Source of the DNA: Candidatus Phyllobacterium onerii
Lineage (GTDB): Bacteria; Pseudomonadota; Alphaproteobacteria; Rhizobiales; Rhizobiaceae
DNA: 64,000 nt
Reading direction: 5' to 3'
NCBI RefSeq assembly: GCF_028331445.1
Contig: NZ_JAQMHX010000003.1
Coordinates: forward strand, 427,727-491,726
Of the stretch, positions 18,032 through 26,416 are shown piece after piece. Position numbers and translations under genes: made by a program. The stretch's first letter is position 1, and each line of letters opens with the position of its first letter. The notes beneath the pieces were generated by a model. The model worked only from the letters and a program-made list of their open reading frames with translations. It had not been told where the DNA came from and made no database searches.

Positions 18032-18057
18032 GCCGCCGGTAATCCGGCGGCTTTTTT
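18032..18057 (+). terminator. Strong rho-independent terminator after the BA14K gene
   Basis: GCCGCCGG (18032-18039), loop TAAT, CCGGCGGC (18044-18051), then six T residues. The T-run overlaps the stop codon of the convergent MBL-fold gene. Confidence 0.9.
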
Positions 18058-18703
18058 ATGCTTCATTCAGGAATGGGTTGGTGCGGCGTTCTTCGCCAAA
18101 GCGGCCGCCGGGACCATGTCCGCAGATGAAACCGATGTCGTCACCGAGCGGCAAGAGCTTGGTCTTGATGGAGTTGATCAGCGCGGCATGATCGCCGCCT
18201 TCAAGGTCTGTTCGCCCCACCGAACCGTTGAAGAGCACATCGCCAACATGTGCGAATTTCGCCGCCCTGTTAAAATAAACGACATGGCCGGGTGCATGAC
18301 CCGGACAATGCAATACTTCAAAGATATGCGATCCGAAAGATACAGTATCACCATCGTTCAGCCAGCGATCCGGCACACAATTGCGGACCTTGTCCGTGAT
18401 GCCATATTTCAACGCCTTGGATTCAAGGCTGTCCAACAGAAATCGATCGGCTTCATTTGGTCCGATAATATCGACGCCCAGTGCATCCTTCATATCCATC
18501 GCACCGGCAGCGTGATCGATATGCCCGTGTGTAATCCAGATTGCCTCAATCGTGATGCCGTTTGAACGGATGGCATTCAATATTTGATCGTTGTCGCCGC
18601 CCGGATCAACGAGCACACCATGCTTGTCCTCGCTGTCAAAAAGGATCGTGCAATTCTGCTGGAAGGCCGTGACGGGAATAATACCGGCCTGTAATTGTCC
18701 CAT
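18056..18703 (-). CDS. MBL-fold metallo-hydrolase (glyoxalase II-like, YcbL type)
   Basis: A 215-residue metallo-beta-lactamase-fold enzyme. The metal motif THGHIDHAAG gives the HxHxDH signature; further ligands are in HCPGHAPGHVV, HVGDVLF and CGHGPGG. It resembles the short YcbL/type II glyoxalase-II-like thioesterases that hydrolyse S-lactoylglutathione or related thioesters in the cytoplasm. The usual C-terminal glutathione-binding helical domain is absent, as in YcbL. The substrate is not proven by sequence. Confidence 0.88.
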   Translation of the reverse strand: MGQLQAGIIPVTAFQQNCTILFDSEDKHGVLVDPGGDNDQILNAIRSNGITIEAIWITHGHIDHAAGAMDMKDALGVDIIGPNEADRFLLDSLESKALKYGITDKVRNCVPDRWLNDGDTVSFGSHIFEVLHCPGHAPGHVVYFNRAAKFAHVGDVLFNGSVGRTDLEGGDHAALINSIKTKLLPLGDDIGFICGHGPGGRFGEERRTNPFLNEA

Positions 18704-18763
18704 TGTACCAAAATCCTATGAAATACATCGCTGGATCAATATGTAGGACAATAAATCCTCAAA

Positions 18764-18788
18764 TGAAAAGGGCGGCCGTGTGCCGCCC
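18764..18788 (-). terminator. Rho-independent terminator for the glycine-rich gene
   Basis: Read on the minus strand, GGGCGGC (18782-18788) and GCCGCCC (18770-18776) form a seven-pair stem with a five-base loop, followed by TTTTCATTT. It lies 36 bases after the stop of the gene at 18824-19135. Confidence 0.75.
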
Positions 18789-18823
18789 TCGAAAACAGTT
18801 GATTTCGCTGTTGATGATATCGA

Positions 18824-19135
18824 TCAGGCCTTTGCCATCGAATTCTTGATGAAGCCGACGATTGCAGTCAAGATGATACCACCGACACCACCGCCGGCTA
18901 CCTGACCGATGATCGATCCGATATCAAGCCCGGAGGACGCCGCCGCATTTGCTACCACCTCGGCGCCGCCTGCGCCAAGGAATTGCGTCAGGTAACCACC
19001 AACAAGGCCGCCGATACCACCAGCAACTGTGTTTCCGGTCGTACCGAGACTCAGGTTTTTTAGAAGACCGCCGACAATATTTCCGCCGACACCACCCGAG
19101 ATAAGCTGGATAATAATAGGAAGAAGCGCTTCCAT
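18824..19135 (-). CDS. Small glycine-rich membrane protein of unknown function
   Basis: A 103-residue protein with no recognised catalytic motif. It is very rich in Gly, Ala and Ile and has GxxxG-type glycine-zipper patterns in three hydrophobic blocks: about residues 5-25 (IIIQLISGGVGGNIVGGLL), 35-60 (AGGIGGLVGGYLTQFLGAGG) and 72-97 (IGSIIGQVAGGGVGGIIL). There is no cleavable signal sequence. It probably inserts in membranes as helices packed through glycine faces. It has its own terminator and seems to be a single-gene unit. The family is unnamed to my knowledge. Confidence 0.7.
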   Translation of the reverse strand: MEALLPIIIQLISGGVGGNIVGGLLKNLSLGTTGNTVAGGIGGLVGGYLTQFLGAGGAEVVANAAASSGLDIGSIIGQVAGGGVGGIILTAIVGFIKNSMAKA

Positions 19136-19269
19136 GATTGTACCCCGTCAACGTTTCAAGCCAGACTCATGCCTGACATGCAACATGATGACTAAGTTTT
19201 AATCAATGTCAAACAACTTGCTACCTCATAGCGCAGGTATCAAGTTCACTTCTTCGTTTTATCCAGATG

Positions 19270-20160
19270 TTACTCAGCAGCTGCTTTCTTTGGCATTACT
19301 TCCGCTGCATAATCATTCATTAGATTAGCTGCAATCTCACCGACGGTGAAACGATAAGGACCAATTTCCGCCACCGGCGTAACTTCTGCGGCTGTCCCCG
19401 TCAGGAAGCACTGCTCGAAAGTCTCCAGTTCTTCTGGCATGATGGCGCGCTCTATAACTTCATAACCACGGCGCTTGGCCAAATCGATGACTGTCCGGCG
19501 TGTGATACCATCGAGGAAGCAATCGGGCGTCGGTGTGTGAAGAACTCCATCCTTGACGAAAAACACGTTCGCGCCAGTTGCTTCCGCGACCTGTCCACGC
19601 CAGTCGAGCATTAGTGCGTCAGCATATCCCTTTGCCTCCGCCGCATGCTTGGAGATCGTGCATATCATATATAGACCCGCTGCCTTGGACTTCGATGGAG
19701 CGGTTCGTGGGTCAGGACGGCGATATTCCGCGAGGTCCAGGCGGATGCCTTTCAGCTTCTGGGCCGGGTCGAAATAACTCGGCCATTGCCAGATAGAGAT
19801 GGCGACGTTGATCTTGTTTGCTTGGGCAGAAACGCCCATTGACTCGCTACCGCGCCAGGCTACAGGCCGGATATAGGCATCCTGGAAGCCTTGTTTGGCC
19901 AATAGTTTGCGGCTCGCATCATTCAGCTCTTCAACGGTATAAGGTATTTTGAAGCCAAGAATGCGTGCAGATTCATGCAGGCGCTCGGTGTGCTCGTTGA
20001 GTTTGAATATCTCGCCGCCATAAGCGCGCTCACCCTCAAAAACCGAACTGGCGTAATGCAAGCCATGGGTCAGCACATGGACCTTTGCGTCCGCCCAGCG
20101 AATGAATTCGCCGTTCATCCAGATAAAACCTTCAAGCTGGTCGAATGGAACGGATGCCAT
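19270..20160 (-). CDS. ilvE: Branched-chain amino acid aminotransferase
   Basis: A 296-residue class IV PLP enzyme that transfers the amino group between glutamate and the oxo-acids of Leu, Ile and Val. Visible features are HGLHYASSVFEGERAY near the N-terminus, the lysine-bearing PSKSKAAGLYM segment, EATGANVFFV and the late LTGTAAEVTPV phosphate-binding block. ATG 20160 follows GGAGG (reading the minus strand); an upstream in-frame start would add ten residues. It is divergent from the petP-like gene. leuA in the same window belongs to the same pathway but is 40 kb away. Confidence 0.94.
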   Translation of the reverse strand: MASVPFDQLEGFIWMNGEFIRWADAKVHVLTHGLHYASSVFEGERAYGGEIFKLNEHTERLHESARILGFKIPYTVEELNDASRKLLAKQGFQDAYIRPVAWRGSESMGVSAQANKINVAISIWQWPSYFDPAQKLKGIRLDLAEYRRPDPRTAPSKSKAAGLYMICTISKHAAEAKGYADALMLDWRGQVAEATGANVFFVKDGVLHTPTPDCFLDGITRRTVIDLAKRRGYEVIERAIMPEELETFEQCFLTGTAAEVTPVAEIGPYRFTVGEIAANLMNDYAAEVMPKKAAAE

Positions 20161-20228
20161 GTTTTCCTCCAGGCGTTTAATTCCTGACAATTTTGCGGGT
20201 CTGATGTGTCCGCCAACTGGTCCCGATT

Positions 20229-20238
20229 ACCAATTGGT
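20229..20238. promoter_or_regulatory. Palindrome in the ilvE/petP intergenic region
   Basis: ACCAATTGGT is a perfect ten-base palindrome 69 bases upstream of ilvE and 172 bases upstream of petP. It is a possible operator site; chance occurrence is also possible for this length. Confidence 0.25.
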
Positions 20239-20409
20239 GTACCATTGCCCACCAACACAATAAGCGGTTGAATGAGAAAAATGTCTCAGACACGCCTACT
20301 GGCTTTGCGTTTAATTCAAAATGTGGCCAACAGCTTGTCAAAAATTATCAGCAGTCTAAAATTAAGTCAACAAGACTGACATATTTTTCAACAAGAGCGG
20401 GAACATTGC

Positions 20410-20913
20410 ATGAAATCTTATACTCCAGAGCAGCATATTGAGACAGCCCTAACCCAGAAAGATGCAAGTCAACTCGATATCATCGAGTTGTTTTTCTTCG
20501 CCTATCGCGACTTTACCGCCGATCCCGACATGATACTGGAAAAGCTTGAATTTGGCCGCGCGCACCACCGCGTGCTGTATTTCATCAATCGTAAGCCTGG
20601 GATGACCGTTGCGGAGTTACTGGATGTTTTACAGATCACGAAGCAAAGCCTTGCCCGCGTGCTCAAGCAACTGATCGATACGGATCATGTGGTTCAGATT
20701 ACCGGGCCTCGCGACAGGCGCCAGCGCGAGCTCTATCCAACACCGAAGGGTCGCGAACTGGCGCTGGAACTGGCTGCACCGCAATCACGCCGCATTACCA
20801 GTGCATTGGAGCAGATCGGTGATTCCGACCGGTCAGTGATCGAGCATTTCCTTAAGGCGATGGTGAATCCCGCCCAATGGCAACAGATCGACAGTCTGCC
20901 GAAGGCAGGATAA
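20410..20913 (+). CDS. petP: MarR-family regulator, PetP-like
   Basis: A 167-residue winged-helix regulator. The DNA-binding core is MTVAELLDVLQITKQSLARVL with the wing GPRDRRQRELYPTPKGRE. In Rhodobacter capsulatus petP (MarR type) and petR (OmpR type) form an operon needed for growth and linked to cytochrome bc1 expression; the same pairing occurs here, so the symbol is by synteny and family. The next gene is 55 bases downstream on the same strand and is probably cotranscribed. The ligand is unknown. Confidence 0.8.
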   Translation: MKSYTPEQHIETALTQKDASQLDIIELFFFAYRDFTADPDMILEKLEFGRAHHRVLYFINRKPGMTVAELLDVLQITKQSLARVLKQLIDTDHVVQITGPRDRRQRELYPTPKGRELALELAAPQSRRITSALEQIGDSDRSVIEHFLKAMVNPAQWQQIDSLPKAG

Positions 20914-20968
20914 AACAAGTTTTACGAAAAGGGAGGACGAATGTCCGCGAGAAAAGAGGAATACATTG

Positions 20969-21670
20969 GTGAGTGACGAACTGCTGCTTTCAGACGATGC
21001 ACCGCACCTGCTCATTGTCGATGACGACACCCGAATTCGAAATCTACTGTCGCAATATCTTACTGGCAGCGGTTTTCGCATTACGGTGGCTGCCAATGCC
21101 GATGAGGCTCGGCGCAAGCTGGCCGGGATCGACTATGATCTTCTGATCCTCGACGTGATGATGCCAGGAGAAAGCGGCGTCGCCCTGACCCAGTCGCTGC
21201 GTCAGGAAAAGAACGTACCAATACTTATGCTCACGGCGCTCTCGGAGACCGATAGCCGTATTACCGGTCTGGAAGCAGGCGCCGACGATTACCTGCCAAA
21301 GCCTTTTGATCCGCGCGAGCTGATCCTGCGAATCAACAACATCCTTCGGCGTGGCGCCCCGGCTACACAAGCGAAGATCGAGCAGATTGTCTTTGGTCCC
21401 TACACATTCGTCATCGCGAAGCGTGAACTCAAGCGCTCGGGCGAAATGATCCGACTGACAGACCGTGAGCAGGATATAATGGCAATTTTCGCTGCACGCG
21501 CCGGTGAAACCGTCCCGCGTCACGAATTGACCGGACAGGAAGGCGATGTGGGCGAGCGGACGATCGACGTCCAGATAAACCGCCTGCGCCGCAAGATTGA
21601 AAATGATCCGGCAAACCCAGTTTGGTTGCAGACGGTGCGGGGCGTCGGCTATAAACTAAGCGTGGAGTAG
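20969..21670 (+). CDS. petR: OmpR-family response regulator, PetR-like
   Basis: About 233 residues: an N-terminal receiver domain with the acidic pair in LIVDDD, the phosphoacceptor Asp in LLILDVMMPGESG (about residue 62) and the conserved Lys in DDYLPKPFDPREL, then a C-terminal winged helix ending QTVRGVGYKL. GTG 20969 follows an AGAGGA site; TTG 20966 would add one residue. It sits between a MarR gene and a histidine kinase gene and is most likely phosphorylated by that kinase. Confidence 0.88.
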   Translation: MSDELLLSDDAPHLLIVDDDTRIRNLLSQYLTGSGFRITVAANADEARRKLAGIDYDLLILDVMMPGESGVALTQSLRQEKNVPILMLTALSETDSRITGLEAGADDYLPKPFDPRELILRINNILRRGAPATQAKIEQIVFGPYTFVIAKRELKRSGEMIRLTDREQDIMAIFAARAGETVPRHELTGQEGDVGERTIDVQINRLRRKIENDPANPVWLQTVRGVGYKLSVE

Positions 21671-21709
21671 CGATCCGCCCATTTCAATGCGCAAGCGGAT
21701 ACTGGATAG

Positions 21710-23122
21710 ATGGCACCGACGGACACCGCGAAACGCGCATTGGCAGTCAGGAAGCGCCACTGGCGGCGTCGGCGAAGTACATTGCTGGGCCCTTGGCGAA
21801 AGTTCACGCGCTGGTTAGCGCACTGGATGCCCAAGCGGCTCTACGCGCGCTCACTCATTATCATCATCGCCCCCATGGTTTTGTTGCAATCGCTGATCGC
21901 CTTTGTCTTCATGGAGCGCCACTGGCAGACCGTGACACAGCGCCTTTCAACGGCCGTCGTGCGCGACATTGCTGGCATCATCGATCTCATGGAGACTTAT
22001 CCTCAAGATCCAGCCTATGAAAACCTGATCCGCATTTCGCGTGAAAGACTATCGCTCAATATTTCAATCCTGCCCGCCGATCCCCTCCCCGCACCTGGCC
22101 CCAAACCCTTCTTCTCAATTCTCGACAGTATTCTGAGCGAAGAGATCACCAAGCAGATCAACCGCCCGTTCTGGATCGACACGATCGGCGATTCCGATCT
22201 GGTGGAAATCCGCATCCAGCTCGACAACAAAGTCTTGCGGGTCTTTGCGCGCCGCAGCCAAGCCTATGCATCCAACACGCTGATATTCCTTGTCTGGATG
22301 GCGGGCTCCGCACTCGTTTTGCTTGCCATCGCCATCCTTTTCCTGCGCAACCAGATCAAGCCAATTCAACAGCTTGCCACCGCCGCCGATAGTTTCGGCA
22401 AGGGCCGCGCCGGCCCCCCAGATTTCAAACCGCGCGGCGCAGAAGAGGTACGCAGGGCCGGCGCAGCTTTTATCGTCATGCGCGAGCGTATCGAGCGGCA
22501 AATCGAGCAGCGCACAACGATGTTGAGTGGCGTCAGCCATGACCTGCGCACGATCCTGACCCGCTTCAAACTCCAGCTCGCTCTCGTCGGCAACAGGGTC
22601 GACACGGAAGCTATGGAGCAGGACATCGAAGATATGCAATCGATGCTGGAGGGCTATCTCGCCTTCGCTCGCAGCGAGGCAGAGGAAGAGACCGGCACCT
22701 TCAATCTGGAGCGGTTATTTGGCAAGCTGAAGGAAGAAGGTATCCTGCTCGAACGCGGCTTCACGTCGAAAATCCGCGGTGAACCGGAAATACAGGTTAG
22801 GCCGAATGCGTTCTCCCGCCTGATTTCCAATCTGGTATCGAATTCATTCCGCTACGCGAAAAACGTGTCCGTTGCTGCGGATCACCGCGACGGATGGCTG
22901 ACCATAACGATCGACGACGATGGACCAGGGATACGGAAGGAGATGCGTGATGAGGTGTTCAAGCCATTCTTCCGGCTGGATGAAGCACGCAATCAGGATT
23001 CAAGCGGAACAGGACTGGGCCTCGCAATAGCACTGGATATCGCCCGCAGCCATGGCGGGGACATTATCCTTGATGACAACCCCGCCCGTGGCTTGAGAGC
23101 AGTTGTCAGGATTCCTGCCTAG
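21710..23122 (+). CDS. Sensor histidine kinase (HPK1/EnvZ-like), partner of the PetR-like regulator
   Basis: A 470-residue membrane kinase. A basic N-terminus precedes TM1 (about 45-68, SLIIIIAPMVLLQSLIAFVF); a periplasmic sensor domain runs to TM2 (about 188-212), followed by a HAMP linker, the H-box MLSGVSHDLRT with the phosphorylated His near 277, and ATPase boxes SNLVSNSFRYA (N), DDDGPGI (G1) and GTGLGLAIAL (G2). It is 39 bases downstream of petR and is probably in the petP-petR operon. The periplasmic signal is unknown. Its stop shares CTAG with the convergent RHH gene. Confidence 0.92.
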   Translation: MAPTDTAKRALAVRKRHWRRRRSTLLGPWRKFTRWLAHWMPKRLYARSLIIIIAPMVLLQSLIAFVFMERHWQTVTQRLSTAVVRDIAGIIDLMETYPQDPAYENLIRISRERLSLNISILPADPLPAPGPKPFFSILDSILSEEITKQINRPFWIDTIGDSDLVEIRIQLDNKVLRVFARRSQAYASNTLIFLVWMAGSALVLLAIAILFLRNQIKPIQQLATAADSFGKGRAGPPDFKPRGAEEVRRAGAAFIVMRERIERQIEQRTTMLSGVSHDLRTILTRFKLQLALVGNRVDTEAMEQDIEDMQSMLEGYLAFARSEAEEETGTFNLERLFGKLKEEGILLERGFTSKIRGEPEIQVRPNAFSRLISNLVSNSFRYAKNVSVAADHRDGWLTITIDDDGPGIRKEMRDEVFKPFFRLDEARNQDSSGTGLGLAIALDIARSHGGDIILDDNPARGLRAVVRIPA

Positions 23123-23439
23123 GCAGCATGTTCTCCAACGAGGGCTTGGTTCTTCCCAGCCACTGTTTCCGCGCAGGTCTGCACGCCGCGCAAATAGAGC
23201 GCGCATGTGGTGCGGAGCATCGAGGCAAAATTCGGAATCACTCCCTGCGCCTGAAGCGCCTCGTCGTAAAGAGTGGAGATGAACCGCGGTGTGGTCATAT
23301 TCTGGCTCTCGGCGATCTCATCGAGTAGTTTCCAGAACGTTACCTCGAGTTGAATGCTCGTCGAATGTCCGCCAATGCGCACAGAACGATTGATCTGCCG
23401 ATAGCCTTGCGGATCCTGTTCTGCAAATACCTTACACAT
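23119..23439 (-). CDS. Ribbon-helix-helix domain protein
   Basis: A 106-residue protein whose first 75 residues match the RHH_4-type family common in alphaproteobacteria: a strand RSVRIGGHSTSIQLE then helices FWKLLDEIAESQNMTTPRFI and STLYDEALQAQG. Such proteins are thought to bind DNA as dimers; the target is unknown. It overlaps the histidine kinase end-to-end by four bases. No toxin partner gene is adjacent, which argues against an antitoxin role. Confidence 0.75.
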   Translation of the reverse strand: MCKVFAEQDPQGYRQINRSVRIGGHSTSIQLEVTFWKLLDEIAESQNMTTPRFISTLYDEALQAQGVIPNFASMLRTTCALYLRGVQTCAETVAGKNQALVGEHAA

Positions 23440-23654
23440 TCCAAGAACCTCCCTTCAAAGTGCCTATGCTCGCCACCTATGCGCAAAGGTGATATTTTGC
23501 GCGTCAGTGCATCCTGGGCAAAAATTATTCCGCTCGTATCGCGGTGTGGTAGCCGATTGCCACCACTTCTGTTCTCCCAAGCTCATAATCGCCGACAAGC
23601 CCTGACACTGCAACAATAGTTTTCGGGCGGCATATCGTTCGTTAGGAGGAGCTT

Positions 23655-24050
23655 TTGGCAAAAGCCATTCATTCCATGATCCGTGTTATCGACGAAGAGA
23701 AGTCGAGATCGTTCTATAAATCTGCATTCGGTTTGAACGTAGCGGACAGGCTCGATTTCGACAATTTCACCCTGGTCTATTTGCGCAACAGCGAGACGGA
23801 TTTCGAACTTGAGCTGACCATCAACAAGGGGCGCACCGAGCCCTACGATCTTGGCGATGGCTATGGCCATTTGGCCTTTAGCGTCGACGATCTAGACGCC
23901 GAGCACGTTCGCATGAAGGCACAGCAACTCAAAATACGCGATATCGTGGAATTCAAACGTGAAGGCACAATGCTGGCTCGGTTCTTTTTCGTCGAGGATC
24001 CGGATGGCTACAAGATCGAGGTTTTGGAACGACAAGGCCGGTATTTGTAA
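23655..24050 (+). CDS. VOC family protein (lactoylglutathione lyase-like)
   Basis: A 131-residue vicinal oxygen chelate protein close to glyoxalase I: SMIRVIDEEKSRSFYKSAFG, then LELTINKG, GYGHLAFSVDDLDA and FVEDPDGYKIEVLER, whose His and Glu residues match glyoxalase I metal ligands. Glyoxalase I isomerises the methylglyoxal-glutathione adduct. The start is TTG 23655 with GGAGG eight bases upstream. It is followed closely by the dehydrogenase subunit genes across a region with two alternative hairpins. Confidence 0.82.
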   Translation: MAKAIHSMIRVIDEEKSRSFYKSAFGLNVADRLDFDNFTLVYLRNSETDFELELTINKGRTEPYDLGDGYGHLAFSVDDLDAEHVRMKAQQLKIRDIVEFKREGTMLARFFFVEDPDGYKIEVLERQGRYL

Positions 24051-24085
24051 TACCGGCCAATGGCGTTGGAGGAACGCCATCGGCC
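24036..24085 (+). promoter_or_regulatory. Two overlapping, mutually exclusive stem-loops after the VOC gene
   Basis: Hairpin A pairs GGCCGGTATT (24036-24045) with AATACCGGCC (24049-24058) around a three-base loop and spans the VOC stop codon. Hairpin B pairs GGCCAATGGCGTT (24055-24067) with AACGCCATCGGCC (24073-24085) with one mismatch. They share the GGCC at 24055-24058, so full formation of one excludes the other. Neither has a T-run; RNA processing or partial termination before the dehydrogenase genes is possible. Confidence 0.5.
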
Positions 24086-24146
24086 AGCAAGGGCATCCGA
24101 CGGAAATTCCCGCCAGAATGCCGATAGCAAGCAAGGGAGGAAGTCT

Positions 24147-24719
24147 ATGGTTACCATCTTTAACCGCAAGGCGGCGGCACCTGACACGCCGGAACCAATT
24201 GAAAAACAAGTACTATCGCGACGCGATCTATTGAAAGGCGGTACGATCAGCCTTGGCGCAATCCTCGTGATCAGCGGCAGTTCGATCATCCATCCAGAAT
24301 TTGCCTGGGGCCTAGAGACATCCAATCTCAAGCCAGAAACAATGGCAACCCTGATCCAGCTGGCGCGCGATATCTATCCACACGACCATATTCCGGACCG
24401 CTTCTATGCCATCGCAGTCAAGCCCTACGACGCCAAGGCAGGAGAGGACCCCAAGACCAAGAAGATGATCGAGGAGGGCATTGCCGATCTCGACAAGCGC
24501 GCCGGCAAGGGCGGCTATATCGGTCTCGGATGGGAAGATGACCGGCTGGCGATCCTTCGAAAAGTTGAAGACACGCCTTTCTTTCAAACAGTTCGCGGCG
24601 GGCTTGTCACTGGCCTCTACAATCAGGAGGAGATCTGGCCACTTTTTGGCTACGAGGGCGAGTCCTACTCAAAGGGCGGTTATATCGCGCGAGGCTTCAG
24701 CAACATCGAGTGGCTGTAA
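24147..24719 (+). CDS. Gluconate 2-dehydrogenase subunit 3 family protein (Tat-exported small subunit)
   Basis: A 190-residue protein with a twin-arginine signal (VLSRRDLLKGG followed by a hydrophobic stretch to about residue 52), so it is exported folded, probably together with the GMC flavoprotein encoded 48 bases downstream. The mature part (LIQLARDIYPHDHIPDRFYA, then TVRGGLVTGLYNQEEIWPLFGY) matches the subunit 3 family that matures and secretes membrane sugar dehydrogenases. GGGAGG precedes ATG 24147. The large subunit lacks its own signal, supporting hitch-hiker export. Confidence 0.88.
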   Translation: MVTIFNRKAAAPDTPEPIEKQVLSRRDLLKGGTISLGAILVISGSSIIHPEFAWGLETSNLKPETMATLIQLARDIYPHDHIPDRFYAIAVKPYDAKAGEDPKTKKMIEEGIADLDKRAGKGGYIGLGWEDDRLAILRKVEDTPFFQTVRGGLVTGLYNQEEIWPLFGYEGESYSKGGYIARGFSNIEWL

Positions 24720-24767
24720 CCGGCGGCCTAAGCAAACTGAATATTTACAGGCTATTGGGAGGAAACC

Positions 24768-26339
24768 ATGGCTGCACCTTTTGATCTTAAGGACGACAGT
24801 GTCGTCGTCATCATAGGTTCTGGCGCGGGCGGCGGAACGCTCGGCAACGAACTTGCACAAAAAGGCATTGATGTCGTTATTCTAGAGGCCGGTGCCCGCC
24901 ACGAATATGAAGACTTCACCAACAATGAGTGGGACAGTTTCGGCCAGCTTGCCTGGGTCGACAAACGGACTACTTCCGGGGATTGGCGTGTCGCCAAGGA
25001 TTTTCCCAATCTTCCCGCATGGATCGTCAAATCTGTCGGCGGATCGACGACCCACTGGGCTGGCGCTTCGCTTCGTTTTCAGGACCATGAATTCAAGGCG
25101 CTTACACACTACGGCAAAGTGAAAGGTACAAGCCTGCTCGACTGGCCTATCACCTTGGCAGAGCTTGAGCCTTACTATGCCAAAGCGGAAGACAAGATGG
25201 GCGTAACCCGCACCAACGGGATTGCAGGTCTGCCAGGCAACAATAATTTCAAAGTGCTCAAAGCTGGTGCTGACAAGCTTGGCTACAAGGAGTGCCATAC
25301 GGGCAATATGGCGATCAACTCCGCCGAGCGCGACGATCGCATGTCTTGCCAGCAGACCGGATTCTGCTTCCAGGGCTGCAAGTGGGGCGCAAAGTGGTCG
25401 ACGCTCTATACGGAAATTCCAAAAGGCGAAAAGACCGGCAAGCTTGAAGTTCGTCCTAATTCCATGGCCCAGAAGATCGAACACGACAAGAGCGGCAAGG
25501 TAACTGGCGTCCTCTACACGGATAAAGATGGCAAGCAGCAGTTGCAGAAGGCTCGCATCGTCGCCGTTGCCGGCAATTCGATCGAAAGCCCACGCCTGTT
25601 GCTCAATTCCGAATCGAGCATGTTCCCCAACGGTCTTGCCAATTCATCCGGTCAGGTGGGGCGGAATTATATGCGCCATACGACCGGATCGGTATACGGC
25701 ATATTCGAAAAACCGGTGCACATGTATCGCGGGACGACTATGGCAGGCATTATTCGCGATGAGGCCCGCCACGATCCTTCACGGGGATTTGTCGGCGGTT
25801 ATGAAATGGAAACATTGTCGCTTGGTCTGCCGTTCATGGCGGCCTTTCTAGATCCCGGTGGTTGGGGACGCTCTTTCACTTCAGCGCTCGACCAATATGT
25901 GAATATGGCCGGTCTATGGATCGTTGGTGAAGACATGCCGCAGGAAGACAACCGGATCACCTTGCACAAGGATGAGAAGGACAAATACGGCCTGCCCATC
26001 GCCAATGTGAATTTCAGCGACCATGAGAACGATATAGCCATGCGGGATCACGCCTACGAACAGGGCAAGGCTTTATACGAAGCCGTTGGTGCAACCCGCG
26101 TCTTCCCGACGCCGCCCTACCCGTCGACGCATAATCTTGGAACAAATCGCATGAGCGAAAAAGCAAAAGATGGAGTGGTGAACAAGCACGGCCAAAGCCA
26201 CGACATCAAAAATCTGTTCGTGTCTGATGGCAGCCAGTTCACCACCGGTGGCGCGGAGAACCCGACGCTCACGATCGTCAGTCTTGCAATACGCCAAGCA
26301 GACTACATTGCCAAGGAGATGGCAGCCAAAACGATCTGA
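24768..26339 (+). CDS. GMC family oxidoreductase (gluconate/polyol dehydrogenase large subunit-like)
   Basis: A 523-residue FAD enzyme. The Rossmann motif VVIIGSGAGGGTLGNEL starts near residue 10, with LEAGARHE closing the FAD site, a Cys-rich segment CQQTGFCFQGCKWGAKW near residue 190 and the C-terminal NPTLTIVSLAIRQADYI block typical of GMC proteins; HNLGTNRM is the second conserved block. Related enzymes oxidise gluconate, 2-ketogluconate or sorbitol in the periplasm and pass electrons to a membrane cytochrome c. No cytochrome subunit gene follows, so the acceptor is unknown. Confidence 0.88.
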   Translation: MAAPFDLKDDSVVVIIGSGAGGGTLGNELAQKGIDVVILEAGARHEYEDFTNNEWDSFGQLAWVDKRTTSGDWRVAKDFPNLPAWIVKSVGGSTTHWAGASLRFQDHEFKALTHYGKVKGTSLLDWPITLAELEPYYAKAEDKMGVTRTNGIAGLPGNNNFKVLKAGADKLGYKECHTGNMAINSAERDDRMSCQQTGFCFQGCKWGAKWSTLYTEIPKGEKTGKLEVRPNSMAQKIEHDKSGKVTGVLYTDKDGKQQLQKARIVAVAGNSIESPRLLLNSESSMFPNGLANSSGQVGRNYMRHTTGSVYGIFEKPVHMYRGTTMAGIIRDEARHDPSRGFVGGYEMETLSLGLPFMAAFLDPGGWGRSFTSALDQYVNMAGLWIVGEDMPQEDNRITLHKDEKDKYGLPIANVNFSDHENDIAMRDHAYEQGKALYEAVGATRVFPTPPYPSTHNLGTNRMSEKAKDGVVNKHGQSHDIKNLFVSDGSQFTTGGAENPTLTIVSLAIRQADYIAKEMAAKTI

Positions 26340-26372
26340 TAGCGTAGAATCCTCCCGGCGGCACGACCGCTG

Positions 26373-26407
26373 AACCATACCATCGCATTCCGTGCGATGG
26401 TATGGTT
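26373..26407. terminator. Bidirectional terminator, 15-bp perfect stem
   Basis: AACCATACCATCGCA (26373-26387) and its exact reverse complement (26393-26407) enclose a five-base loop. It lies between the convergent GMC and csaA genes and starts with A and ends with T residues in both readings, so it can end both transcripts. Confidence 0.85.
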
Positions 26408-26416
26408 CTCTATTCT

